A stretch of 64,000 nucleotides of DNA, from NCBI GenBank assembly GCA_905181865.1, contig CAJIZG010000003.1, positions 637,001 through 701,000 on the forward strand. The letters run 5' to 3'. Each line of letters begins with the position of its first letter. Within the stretch, counting starts at the first letter, position 1. Made by a program: the position numbers and the translations under genes. The stretch is from Urechidicola croceus. Its GTDB lineage: Bacteria > Bacteroidota > Bacteroidia > Flavobacteriales > Flavobacteriaceae. This document shows, in pieces, positions 1-8,221 of the stretch. The notes below the pieces were generated by a model. That model was not told the DNA's origin. It made no database searches and saw only the letters and a list, made by a program, of their open reading frames with translations.

Positions 1-338
1 GTTACATCTCACACGAGTTAGCAGACTATATCGGAGAGAAAAATATGAAACATATCAGAGGAAGACCATTACATCCTCAAACTCAGGGCAAAATTGAACG
101 TTATCATAGATCAATGAAAAACATTGTAAAACTTGATAATTACTTTAGCCCTGGACAATTAGAAGAAAAAATGAAAGAATTTGTTCAGTATTACAATTAT
201 GAACGCTATCATGAATCTTTGAAAAATGTAACTCCAGCAGAAGTATATTTTGGAACAGCCGAAAGAAAATTAAGAAAACGCAAAATGACAAAAAATAGCA
301 CTTTGAAAGCTAGAAAAAAACAGTATCAAAATTTTTAA
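1..338 (+). CDS. IS3-family transposase (OrfB, integrase core), 3' part only
   Basis: The frame is open from base 3 and runs to TAA at 336-338; the 5' part is outside the window, so the ATG at 45 is probably internal. The segment HPQTQGKIERYHRSMK (codons starting at about 72) is the last conserved block of the rve/DDE integrase core, and its Glu (GKIERYHR) is the third catalytic acid of the DDE triad. It is followed by the usual YNYERYHESL...TPAEVYFG tail of IS3 OrfB proteins. It catalyses cut-and-paste or copy-out movement of the element. The visible part has no frameshift, so the copy may be intact. Confidence 0.85.
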   Translation, partial: YISHELADYIGEKNMKHIRGRPLHPQTQGKIERYHRSMKNIVKLDNYFSPGQLEEKMKEFVQYYNYERYHESLKNVTPAEVYFGTAERKLRKRKMTKNSTLKARKKQYQNF

Positions 339-399
339 CTAAATTAGCAGAAACCTCTCTTAAATTTTGAGCGAAAAAGTTCATTTTTATTTGACTACA
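1..399 (+). mobile_element. Right end of an IS3-family insertion sequence
   Basis: The element enters from the left edge of the window and includes the end of its transposase gene. The pirin reading frame on the opposite strand stops matching pirin at 400-402. Read outward, the element ends in ...ATTTGACTACA at 399, i.e. it begins TGTAGTCAAAT on the other strand, which fits the TG...CA termini of many IS3 elements. The left end and the target duplication lie outside the window, so the boundary is inferred from where pirin homology breaks. Confidence 0.7.
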
Positions 400-654
400 T
401 ACACCTAAGGAATCTCTATGTAATTGTGCTCCTTTATAAAGTAATGTAATGGGTTCAAACCCTCTATGTGGGTGAGGACCTAAATCAAACGGATTATTAA
501 ACTCACTAATGGCGTAAGGTCCGTAATGATGTAATAAAATAAACGGATCTACATTTTCCATCTCTCGATTAGGAATTGGTTGCCGCAATCTAATTGGTCC
601 CATATTGACCATAGGACTATCAGAAACCGCTCTTATTGATTTTAAATTGCTCAT
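400..654 (-). pseudogene. Pirin family protein, truncated by the IS element
   Basis: The first 85 codons match the N-terminal cupin of pirins, with the metal-site block PHPHRGFEPIT (residues 60-70, His61 and His63) followed by HRDS. Pirins are normally about 230-300 residues, so most of this cupin and the whole second one are missing. From position 399 downstream the frame runs into IS DNA and adds about 29 unrelated codons before a stop. Pirins act as metal-dependent quercetinases or redox-responsive cofactors and are often controlled by a neighbouring MarR or LysR regulator, as here. The fragment is very likely non-functional. The remaining 3' part may survive to the left of the IS, outside this window. 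Confidence 0.85.
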
Positions 655-667
655 AATTCTATTCTTT

Positions 668-705
668 CACATTTATTGAATTCACACTATTTTCCATGGA
701 AAATA
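668..705 (-). promoter_or_regulatory. Pirin promoter with palindromic (MarR-type) operator
   Basis: An 18-bp perfect palindrome, TATTTTCCATGGAAAATA, lies at 688-705. About 22 bp downstream on the minus strand is TAAATGTG (675 to 668), one base from the Bacteroidota -7 consensus TAnnTTTG. The palindrome therefore covers the -33 region. A sequence with the same TTTTCC-NN-GGAAAA core sits at the same distance from the -7 box of the DoxX gene (see 2432-2472). It also lies just past the end of the marR-like gene, the best candidate for the protein that binds it. Confidence 0.6.
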
Positions 706-717
706 TTTAGATAATTT

Positions 718-1155
718 TTATCGGATTTTATCTAACAAATCGCTCAATTGATTTGCTTCTGTTTCCGTTAATTTCTCTAAAAGATCATTATTTATATTTG
801 ATCCGATTATTTTTATCAAATTCATTCCAACTTCAGTTATTTCGACATATACTACGCGTCGATCATTTTCACAATTAAACCGAAATATCAAATTTTTAAC
901 ACATAATTTATCCATTAAACGGGTGGCATTAGGTGACCTTTCAATCATGCGTTCTTTTATAGTTTGAACTTTTAACGCTTCACCCGCCCCTTTTAATATT
1001 CTTAAAATATTATACTGCTGTGGTGAAATACCATACGGTTTAAAATATTTATTTTGATGACTTGTCAACCAATTAGATGTATAAATTACATTCAACATGG
1101 CTTTCACCTTATAATTTGGAAATGTGGAATTGATATCTTTTGAAAAATCTCCCAT
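718..1155 (-). CDS. MarR family transcriptional regulator
   Basis: A 145-residue protein of typical MarR length. The winged-helix core runs from about residue 45 to 115 (QQYNILRIL, then a recognition-helix block RSPNATRLMDKL and a wing with NDRRVVYVEITE), flanked by helices that form the dimer interface. MarR proteins repress neighbouring genes by binding short palindromes and are released by phenolics, oxidants or metals. Palindromes of this kind occur in the pirin and DoxX promoters on either side of this gene. It is followed on the minus strand by the broken pirin gene and preceded by a decayed ferredoxin-like gene, an FMN reductase and DoxX. Confidence 0.88.
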   Translation of the reverse strand: MGDFSKDINSTFPNYKVKAMLNVIYTSNWLTSHQNKYFKPYGISPQQYNILRILKGAGEALKVQTIKERMIERSPNATRLMDKLCVKNLIFRFNCENDRRVVYVEITEVGMNLIKIIGSNINNDLLEKLTETEANQLSDLLDKIR

Positions 1156-1269
1156 TTGTTACTCACCTTTATTTAAATTTAACGCCGATATATATCCCAT
1201 CAAAGCATCGCTTATTCTTGGACGCTCGAAACCTACAATCTTCCTTTCTTGGAATACCTCTTGTTCCTT

Positions 1270-1503
1270 TTATTTCGTAGTAGATTCATAGGACAATACT
1301 CCAGAGGGACATACTTCCACTTGTTTTTTTAATCCTTTCTGTAGTTGCTCCATCCATATGTACCCCTAGTCTATTTTTAGGATTAAATACTTGAATGAGG
1401 TTTTCCGACAATGCCTTGCATGGATATATTTTTTTGGTTTCCAAAAAACAGTACTAGCATCATTCTTATATTTTATAACGGCTTCCTTTTGATCCGAAAT
1501 TTA
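1270..1503 (-). pseudogene. (4Fe-4S)-binding protein (YjdI/Fer4_19 type), decayed
   Basis: Reading the minus strand gives an N-terminal segment KYKNDASTVFWKPKKYIHA and, in a frame shifted by one base, NLIQVFNPKNR...TERIKKQVEVCPSGVLSY, ending at TAA (1272-1270). This matches the small divergent mono-cluster ferredoxins related to E. coli YjdI (expected KCIHA...C...CPSGAL). The defects are a frameshift near 1409, replacement of the first cluster Cys by Tyr (TAT for TGT) and no start codon. The frame stays open past the stop for another 36 codons (to 1159), with a segment FERPRISDALMGYISALN whose origin I do not recognise. It sits between the FMN reductase and MarR genes. Confidence 0.75.
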
Positions 1504-1507
1504 AAGC

Positions 1508-2038
1508 TTATAGTGCCCTATCCAATTTCAAGACTTCTGATTTTAAGATTTCATTCAACTCCCCATTGGTTACTTTTCCATCTCTAAAATTATCAAAAAA
1601 ACTTGGAAGAGAAAATTCACCAACAATATTTCCACCCTGATAAGGATACGCCATCTTGGCACTTGCAAAAACACCGCTTCCGCCTCTCACTCCTGGTGAA
1701 GTACTCAATAATAACATCGGTTTATTTCTCCAAACTTTTGCCTCTATTCTAGACATCCAATCGAAAATATTTTTAAACACGGCTGCATAACTACCGTTAT
1801 GTTCAGCTAGCGATAACACAATACCATCCGCGCCTTCAATCAAGCTAACAAACCTTCGCGCATTTTTTGGAACTCCAAATTCATTTTCCGTATCAATTCC
1901 ATAAATAGGCAAAGGAAAATCATTTAAATCTAATACCTCAATCTCTGTATTTTTTAACAATGAACTCGCATATGTAGCCAATTGTTTATTTATAGATGCT
2001 TTACTATTACTTCCTGCAAAAACTAGTACTTTACTCAT
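1508..2038 (-). CDS. NADPH-dependent FMN reductase (flavodoxin-like fold)
   Basis: A 176-residue protein, the usual length for the NADPH-dependent FMN reductase/azoreductase family (PF03358). It opens with the phosphate-binding loop FAGSNSKASINKQLA (residues 7-21) and has the second flavin-contact motif EHNGSYAAVFKNIFDW at about residues 99-114, plus a loop TSPGVRGGSG. Members reduce flavins, quinones or azo/chromate compounds with NAD(P)H. It lies 17 bp downstream of the DoxX gene on the same strand, so the two are probably cotranscribed from the operator-bearing promoter at 2432-2472. The exact substrate cannot be read from sequence. Confidence 0.88.
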   Translation of the reverse strand: MSKVLVFAGSNSKASINKQLATYASSLLKNTEIEVLDLNDFPLPIYGIDTENEFGVPKNARRFVSLIEGADGIVLSLAEHNGSYAAVFKNIFDWMSRIEAKVWRNKPMLLLSTSPGVRGGSGVFASAKMAYPYQGGNIVGEFSLPSFFDNFRDGKVTNGELNEILKSEVLKLDRAL

Positions 2039-2054
2039 TTCGATTCTATTTAGA

Positions 2055-2417
2055 TTATGCTTGTTTTTTACTAAAAATATAAGATACCATCAATAACACC
2101 ATTGCAATTAAGGCTCCTATCTGTTCTCCGTCTCCTATCATGTGGTGCGCGAAAAATGCCAATATAAAATTAAAAAAGAATCCAGCATACGCCCATTCTT
2201 TTAATACATTAAACTTTGGATTCCATATAGCAAATAATCCTAAAACTTTCGCAGCCGCCAACGGATAAATAACATATGTAGGAAAACCAAAACTCGTAAA
2301 CATTACAGATACTTCCGTATTATTAAAAAGGTACATTCCAACTGACATTAGGAGCAGTACAGATAATAATCCAGTCGCTATTAGATAAATAATTTTATTT
2401 CGTTTCATAATTTTCAT
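2055..2417 (-). CDS. DoxX family membrane protein
   Basis: A small integral membrane protein with four hydrophobic segments, a polar loop with FGFPTYVIYPLAAAKVLG, and a WNPKFNVLKEWAYAGFFFN segment typical of DoxX-like proteins. I place the start at ATG 2417 (MKIMKRNK; a second ATG at 2408 is equally possible) rather than at an upstream frame start at 2525. The reason is that the -7 box and operator lie at 2432-2472, so upstream codons would not be transcribed. DoxX relatives take part in thiol and quinone-linked oxidative-stress responses. The FMN reductase follows 17 bp downstream. Confidence 0.8.
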   Translation of the reverse strand: MKIMKRNKIIYLIATGLLSVLLLMSVGMYLFNNTEVSVMFTSFGFPTYVIYPLAAAKVLGLFAIWNPKFNVLKEWAYAGFFFNFILAFFAHHMIGDGEQIGALIAMVLLMVSYIFSKKQA

Positions 2418-2431
2418 ATTGGACTTGAGTA

Positions 2432-2472
2432 CAAAGATACAATAATTAAATTTATTTTCCAAGGAAAATAAA
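2432..2472 (-). promoter_or_regulatory. DoxX-FMN reductase promoter with MarR-type operator
   Basis: TATCTTTG at 2439 to 2432 on the minus strand is an exact TAnnTTTG -7 box, 15-24 bp from the two possible DoxX start codons. Upstream, 2451-2472 is an inverted repeat with perfect 10-bp arms around a central AA, core TTTTCC-AA-GGAAAA at 2455-2468. The repeat covers the -33 position. The core and its spacing from the -7 box match the site in the pirin promoter at 688-705, pointing to a shared repressor. Confidence 0.65.
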
Positions 2473-2542
2473 TACAAGGAAAATTTATAATTATATTTTA
2501 TATTCATTTTGTACATTAGCAGCATTAAATAATTTGAACCTA

Positions 2543-4171
2543 ATGGATCTGAACTTCAATAAAAACGAAGACTTTAATAAACTTACACTTGCTGAACTCA
2601 AGAAAAAACTACTTAAAGTTTATAAAGGTGGCGGTGAAAAAAGAATTAAAATTCTTCATTCAAAAGGAAAACTATCAGCCCGAGAAAGAATTGATTACTT
2701 ATTTGATAAAAATTCAAAATCTATCGAAATTGGAGCCTTTACAGGTGAAAATATGTACACTGAACATGGCGGTTGTCCTTCTGGCGGAGTTGTTGTAAAA
2801 ATCGGATATATCTCAAAAAAACAATGTATTGTTGTTGCCAATGATGCAACTGTTAAGGCAGGTGCTTGGTTTCCTATAACAGCAAAAAAGAATTTAAGAG
2901 CGCAAGAGATCGCTATAGAGAATAAATTACCCATTATATATTTGGTAGATAGTGCTGGTGTGTATTTACCTTTGCAGGACGAAATTTTTCCAGACAAAGA
3001 ACATTTCGGGAGGATTTTTAGAAATAATGCCATGATGAGCAGTTCTGGAATTACTCAAATATCTGCCATTATGGGAAGTTGTGTTGCAGGTGGTGCTTAT
3101 TTACCTATTATGAGTGATGAAGCCATTATAGTTGATAAAACTGCTAGTATATTTCTTGCTGGAAGTTATTTAGTAAAAGCGGCCATCGGCGAAAATATTG
3201 ATAATGAAACGCTAGGAGGCGCTAAAACACATTGCGAAATAAGTGGAGTTACGGATTATAAAGCTTCTGATGATAAAGATGCTTTAGATAAGATAAGGAA
3301 TATTGTAAGTAAAATTGGTGCCCCAGAAAATGCAGGGTTTAATAGAACTAAACCGAAGAAACCCTCAGAAAGAGAAGAAGATATATACGGATTACTTCCT
3401 AAATTGAGAAGTGAACAATACGATATGAAAGAAATTATCAAACGTTTAGTTGATAATTCTGAAATAGAAGAATACAAAGCGAATTACGGAAAAACGATAA
3501 TTTGTGGATATGCAAGAATTGATGGCTGGGCTACAGGAATTATAGCGAATCAAAGAAAAGTTATCAAAAACTCTAATAAAGAAATGCAATTTGGTGGGGT
3601 TATCTATTCAGATTCTGCAGATAAAGCGACACGGTTTATTGCGAATTGTAATCAGAAAAAAATTCCCTTGGTATTTTTACAAGACGTAACAGGGTTCATG
3701 GTTGGAAGTAAATCTGAACATGGTGGTATTATAAAAGATGGAGCTAAAATGGTTAATGCTGTAAGTAATTCTGTCGTTCCAAAATTCACAATAATTATAG
3801 GTAACTCCTATGGTGCAGGAAATTATGCTATGTGTGGTAAAGCTTTTGACCCAAGACTTATTGTTGCTTGGCCATCAGCAAGACTCGCCGTCATGGGAGG
3901 TGCACAAGCCGCCAAGGTTTTGTTACAAATTGAAATTGCAGGTCTTAAAAAGAAAGGTGAAGTAATTTCACCGGAAAAAGAACAAGAAATATTAAGTACG
4001 ATTGAATCGAAATATGACAAGCAGACTTCTCCTTATTATGCCGCTTCTAGATTGTGGACAGATGGAATTATAGATCCTCTAGACACTAGAAAATGGATTA
4101 GTTTGGGAATTGAGGCTGCCAATCAGTCACCGATAGAAAAACGATTTAATTTGGGAGTTATACAGGTTTAA
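2543..4171 (+). CDS. Acyl-CoA carboxylase, carboxyltransferase (beta) subunit
   Basis: A protein of about 542 residues with both crotonase-like halves of the carboxyl transferase family (PF01039). N half: ARERIDYLFD, SAGVYLPLQDE, then DKEHFGRIF and the oxyanion-hole loop GSCVAGGAYLPIMSDE. C half: DVTGFMVGSKSEHGGIIKDGAKM, GNSYGAGNYAMCGKAFDPR, and WPSARLAVMGGAQAAKVL. The order and wording resemble methylcrotonyl-CoA carboxylase beta more than propionyl-CoA carboxylase, so leucine catabolism is likely, but this is inference. It transfers carboxyl from carboxybiotin to acyl-CoA. No biotin carboxylase/carrier gene is adjacent, so the partner must be elsewhere. Start taken at ATG 2543; a TTG at 2534 is also in frame. 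Confidence 0.88.
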   Translation: MDLNFNKNEDFNKLTLAELKKKLLKVYKGGGEKRIKILHSKGKLSARERIDYLFDKNSKSIEIGAFTGENMYTEHGGCPSGGVVVKIGYISKKQCIVVANDATVKAGAWFPITAKKNLRAQEIAIENKLPIIYLVDSAGVYLPLQDEIFPDKEHFGRIFRNNAMMSSSGITQISAIMGSCVAGGAYLPIMSDEAIIVDKTASIFLAGSYLVKAAIGENIDNETLGGAKTHCEISGVTDYKASDDKDALDKIRNIVSKIGAPENAGFNRTKPKKPSEREEDIYGLLPKLRSEQYDMKEIIKRLVDNSEIEEYKANYGKTIICGYARIDGWATGIIANQRKVIKNSNKEMQFGGVIYSDSADKATRFIANCNQKKIPLVFLQDVTGFMVGSKSEHGGIIKDGAKMVNAVSNSVVPKFTIIIGNSYGAGNYAMCGKAFDPRLIVAWPSARLAVMGGAQAAKVLLQIEIAGLKKKGEVISPEKEQEILSTIESKYDKQTSPYYAASRLWTDGIIDPLDTRKWISLGIEAANQSPIEKRFNLGVIQV

Positions 4172-4234
4172 GGTTGTAAAATAGTAGAAAAAATAAGACA
4201 TTTGAACACATCAAAAAATAAGTAATATTTAGAA

Positions 4235-4951
4235 ATGGGAAGAGCATTTGAACTTAGAAAAGGAAGGAAGATGAAACGTTGGTCTGCAATGGCAAAAACG
4301 TTTACCAGAATCGGAAAAGATATTGTGATGGCGGTGAAAGATGGAGGTCCAAATCCTGATGCAAATTCGCGATTACGAGCCGTTATTCAAAATGCAAAGG
4401 CAGCAAACATGCCGAAAGACAATATTGACCGTGCAATTAAAAAAGCATCTGACAAAGATACTGCTAATTATAAAGAAGCCTTGTTTGAAGGATATGCGCC
4501 GCATGGGATAGCAATTGTGGTTGAGACAGCAACTGACAACAACAATAGAACCGTTGCCAATGTTCGTGCTGTTTTTAATAAATGTGATGGGAATATGGGA
4601 ACTTCAGGATCGGTAATTTTTATGTTCGATCATACCTGTACTTTTACACTTAAAAAAGACGATATCACCACAGGGTTAGAAGAACTCGAACTCGAATTAA
4701 TAGATTTTGAGGTGGAAGAGGTTTTTGATGATGAAGAAGGAATTATTATCTATGCTCCTTTTGATCAATTTGGAGCTATTCAATCCTTTTTTGAAGAAAC
4801 TAATGTTGAAATTTTATCTTCTGGATTTGACCGCATTCCAACAACGACTACCAAATTAAAAGAAGAGCAACAAGCCGATGTTGAAAAATTATTAGAAAAA
4901 TTAGAAGAAGATGAGGATGTTCAAACAGTGTATCATTCTATGGTGATGTAA
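4235..4951 (+). CDS. YebC/PmpR (TACO1) family regulator
   Basis: 238 residues, the standard length. It starts with MGRAFELRKGRKMKRWSAMAKTFTRIGKDI (quoted as the start of the family's N-terminal helical domain). This is followed by NPDANSRLRAVIQNAKAANMPKDNI and the middle-domain signature FEGYAPHGIAIVVETATDNN, ending DVQTVYHSM. YebC proteins were described as DNA-binding regulators, and more recently as ribosome-associated factors that help translate proline-rich stretches. It is a stand-alone gene, convergent with menE 12 bp away. Confidence 0.93.
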   Translation: MGRAFELRKGRKMKRWSAMAKTFTRIGKDIVMAVKDGGPNPDANSRLRAVIQNAKAANMPKDNIDRAIKKASDKDTANYKEALFEGYAPHGIAIVVETATDNNNRTVANVRAVFNKCDGNMGTSGSVIFMFDHTCTFTLKKDDITTGLEELELELIDFEVEEVFDDEEGIIIYAPFDQFGAIQSFFEETNVEILSSGFDRIPTTTTKLKEEQQADVEKLLEKLEEDEDVQTVYHSMVM

Positions 4952-4963
4952 TATCATACTACA

Positions 4964-6043
4964 TTAAAAATTTATTAAGTCTAGTGTTTCTTTACGCTGG
5001 ATTTTTTTTGTTTCAGTTTCAATGAATTTTGGAATGCAAAAAACTTGTTTTGGGATTTCAAACTTGCTTAAAGGTGTTAGATTCTTCGCTTTACTTCGAC
5101 TCCGCTCAGCAATCATATCCAGAATAATATTTGAATCGACTTCTTCTTCTATGACTAAAATTAGTTTCTCTCCTAGCCTTTCATCAGGAATACCAGCAAC
5201 AAAAAATCGTTGGTGAATGATTGGTGATAATTTTTCTTCAATTTGTTCTGGATTTAACTTTACTCCTCCCGAATTAATTATATTATCATAACGGCCCAAC
5301 CAGGTAAATGCCACATTTGATATGAGCTCAATGACATCATTCGTGACAATTTTAGTTTCTGCAACTTTTGGTGCATCTATTACTAGACAATTTCTATGGT
5401 CTTTTGAGATTTTTACGTTTGGAAAAATTTTATAAACACTTAGACTACGTTCAGTGTCCGATAAAAAATTGTTTAACTTTTCTACCGCAATATGAGAAAC
5501 GGTTTCCGTCATTCCATAGGTACCGTAGCATTCCGTAGAAATATTTTGTAAGGCCATTTTTAGCAGGTTTGAAACAACACCTCCGCCTATTATCAATTTT
5601 TTTACTTTTTGAAGATCCTTCAAAGAATTATGGACCTGTAACGGCACCATTGCCGAGAAATCGTATATCGTAGCACTATGCTTCAATGGGTTGCTAGAAG
5701 GTGTAACTACATCTAAATGCCACCCTAAAAGCATCGCTCTTACCAACATCATCTTCCCTCCTATATAATTAGGATTCATACATAATAAAGCCTTAGTATC
5801 CTCTTTTAAATTAAAAAAATTACCGGTTGCTTGTGCTGAATTTATCATACATTCTTTCCGAACTTCTATAACTTTTGGAGCACCTGTAGAGCCAGACGTT
5901 TGCAATTTAATCGTTTCGGTATTATCTAGAAATTGCGAGATAAAATTTAGTTCAAAAATTGTATTTGAAAATAGCAATAACTCCTCTTTTGTTGTAAAAG
6001 AAGTATCATTCAATTTAAAATTATTATGGATTTCAAAATGCAT
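4964..6043 (-). CDS. menE: o-Succinylbenzoate-CoA ligase (MenE-like AMP-binding protein)
   Basis: A short (about 359-residue) acyl-adenylate-forming enzyme, as is usual for Bacteroidota MenE. The ATP-binding P-loop QTSGSTGAPK lies near residue 50, the A5 motif CYGTYGMTETVSHIA near 175, and WLGRYDNIINSGGVKLNPEQIEEKL near 250. The C-terminal lysine region KNLTPLSKFEIPKQV...TKKIQRK ends the protein. MenE activates o-succinylbenzoate to its CoA thioester in menaquinone synthesis. menC and menA on the same strand (11085 and 16935) support this. Start chosen at ATG 6043 (MHFEIHNNF); a frame start five codons upstream is less like the family. Confidence 0.85.
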   Translation of the reverse strand: MHFEIHNNFKLNDTSFTTKEELLLFSNTIFELNFISQFLDNTETIKLQTSGSTGAPKVIEVRKECMINSAQATGNFFNLKEDTKALLCMNPNYIGGKMMLVRAMLLGWHLDVVTPSSNPLKHSATIYDFSAMVPLQVHNSLKDLQKVKKLIIGGGVVSNLLKMALQNISTECYGTYGMTETVSHIAVEKLNNFLSDTERSLSVYKIFPNVKISKDHRNCLVIDAPKVAETKIVTNDVIELISNVAFTWLGRYDNIINSGGVKLNPEQIEEKLSPIIHQRFFVAGIPDERLGEKLILVIEEEVDSNIILDMIAERSRSKAKNLTPLSKFEIPKQVFCIPKFIETETKKIQRKETLDLINF

Positions 6044-6170
6044 AAAACAAAGAAACAAAAATGGTACAACTATTGCCTTACTTCTAAAAGATAAAATTTT
6101 CTTAATATAGTATCCAACTATTGGTCACCACTACAATTAGCAATATATTTGACTTCTAATTTTTTTTTAG

Positions 6171-8066
6171 ATGAAAAAAACACTTTTTGCCTTAATTCTT
6201 ATTTGCCAAATTTCTTGGGGACAACACCCCATAGATTTTGACAATGAAGATTATTATTTCCTCAAAAGAAGTCATCATTTAAAAATTGAATTAGTAGAAC
6301 AAAAACTAAAAATTGAAAACGAAGTATTTGAAAAAGCAAAATTCAACAATGGTAAAATGCTTTATCTTTTTGGTAGTGGTGAATACATTCATTTTGATAG
6401 TTTTACTGAAATTGAAAATATAGATGCCTTTACTGAAACTTCATCTGGAATTATTAAAGTTGACCATTTTGAAACCAAAGATCAATTTGGAGGAGGTGTT
6501 TTCTTTAGTGATCAACAATCTATCAATTTTGTATTTCCTGCTGTTGGAAAAGACGCCGTTACAACCCTTCGATATAAAGAAATTATAGAAGACCCTCATT
6601 TCCTCGGTTCGTTCAGATTTGGAACGTATGTCCCAACCAAAGAGGCTGTCTATACAATTGAAGTTCCCAAAGGAGTAGAATTAGGGTATAAAACTTTTAA
6701 TTTAGATTCAATCGACATCACTTATGAAAAAATAGAAAATAAAAAAAACACTCTTTATTCTTGGAAAGCAAATAATATTAAGCAATTTAGAAAAAGTGAA
6801 GAAAGTTTATCTGTGCTTAATTATTTGCCACATATTATTGTACATATTAAAAATTATACGGTCAAAAGAAAAACGATACCTGTTTTAAATGACGTTTCAG
6901 ATTTATATGCATGGTATCATTCATTAACTTCTCAAGTTGACGAAACCAATATTGCTGAAGTTCATGCAATTGCTGATAAAATTGTTGACGGGTTATCTTC
7001 AAATAAAGAGAAGGCTAAAGTCATTTTTAATTGGGTACAGAGTCATATAAATTATGTTGCCTTTGAAGATGGTTTAGGTGGGTTTATCCCAAGAGGATCC
7101 TTTAGCGTTTGCACTAAAAAATATGGTGATTGCAAGGATATGGCCAATCTATTGTATGTAATGCTTAATCACGTAGGCGTTGAGGCTTACCATACTTGGA
7201 TTGGAACCAGAGATAGACCTTATTCTTACTACGAAGTTCCAACGCCGGTTGTAGACAATCATATGATTACCGCAGCAATAATTGATGGAACAACAATATT
7301 CTTAGATGCCACGGATAGTTATGTACCATTTGGAATGCCTAGTTCTTTCATTCAAGGGAAAGAAGCACTCCTTGGAATCTCTAAAGACGAATATAGAATT
7401 ATAAAAGTTCCTGTTCAGGAAAAAGAAATAAATCATACCGTGATAAAAACTTCTGTTTCTATTAAAAGAGATACTGTGCGAGCAACTAGTACACGAATCA
7501 TGAAAGGGTATGACATGGTTGATTTCATTTTCGATGCAAAATTCAAAAAAGATGAAAAAACAGATGCCGAATATTTAAATTCAAAATATGAAATAGGTAA
7601 TAATAAAACTACTTTTTCAAATATTGATTTAGGCGATTTAAATTCATTGAATGATTCGTATTCCATAAAGTATGATATTGATATTTTTAATTACTCAAGA
7701 ACTATAGGCTCAAAAATATTCTTAAATCTTACTTTAGAAAAAACCCTCGCAAAAGATATTATTTTAAGTGAAAACCATCCATTTGGAAAAAAAATTGATC
7801 ACAAGTTTGTACGTGATTATAGCACTACTTTCGTGATACCTGAAGGGTATCAACTAAAATCTATTCCCGAAAATACTGCCAATGAATTGGAGGATTATGG
7901 GTTTTCATTCAAATACACTTTAAAAGATAATAAATTAACTGTGGATCAGCAAATTTATATGAATACCTTGGCCATCAAAAATGAGCAGTTTGAGAATTAC
8001 AATATCTTTATAAAAAGTTTGTTAAAGGTTTATAAAAAAAGTATAGTTTTAGAAAAAATTCAATAG
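6171..8066 (+). CDS. Exported DUF3857/transglutaminase-like protein
   Basis: 631 residues with an N-terminal signal peptide (KKTLFALILICQISWG, cleavage near residue 17). The first 250 residues form a beta-rich DUF3857-type domain. A transglutaminase-like core follows with an apparently complete catalytic triad: Cys321 in GDCKDMANLL, His364 in VDNHMITAA and Asp379 in FLDATDSYVPFG. The C-terminal part is a beta-rich DUF3858-like domain. Such proteins are common in Bacteroidota, exported to the periplasm or outer membrane, and their substrates are unknown. A paralogue follows 155 bp downstream on the same strand. Confidence 0.82.
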   Translation: MKKTLFALILICQISWGQHPIDFDNEDYYFLKRSHHLKIELVEQKLKIENEVFEKAKFNNGKMLYLFGSGEYIHFDSFTEIENIDAFTETSSGIIKVDHFETKDQFGGGVFFSDQQSINFVFPAVGKDAVTTLRYKEIIEDPHFLGSFRFGTYVPTKEAVYTIEVPKGVELGYKTFNLDSIDITYEKIENKKNTLYSWKANNIKQFRKSEESLSVLNYLPHIIVHIKNYTVKRKTIPVLNDVSDLYAWYHSLTSQVDETNIAEVHAIADKIVDGLSSNKEKAKVIFNWVQSHINYVAFEDGLGGFIPRGSFSVCTKKYGDCKDMANLLYVMLNHVGVEAYHTWIGTRDRPYSYYEVPTPVVDNHMITAAIIDGTTIFLDATDSYVPFGMPSSFIQGKEALLGISKDEYRIIKVPVQEKEINHTVIKTSVSIKRDTVRATSTRIMKGYDMVDFIFDAKFKKDEKTDAEYLNSKYEIGNNKTTFSNIDLGDLNSLNDSYSIKYDIDIFNYSRTIGSKIFLNLTLEKTLAKDIILSENHPFGKKIDHKFVRDYSTTFVIPEGYQLKSIPENTANELEDYGFSFKYTLKDNKLTVDQQIYMNTLAIKNEQFENYNIFIKSLLKVYKKSIVLEKIQ

Positions 8067-8221
8067 CCAATATTGGTAGTTCGCTTCTGAACCCTTTCAA
8101 AACTTAAGAATAAAATACAGGTATAGAAATAATATGAAACATTTATAACGTAATGTCGATACCCAAAGTAATGATAATTATGAATGAATCATGTGACCGA
8201 ATTAACCCATAGTATATACAC

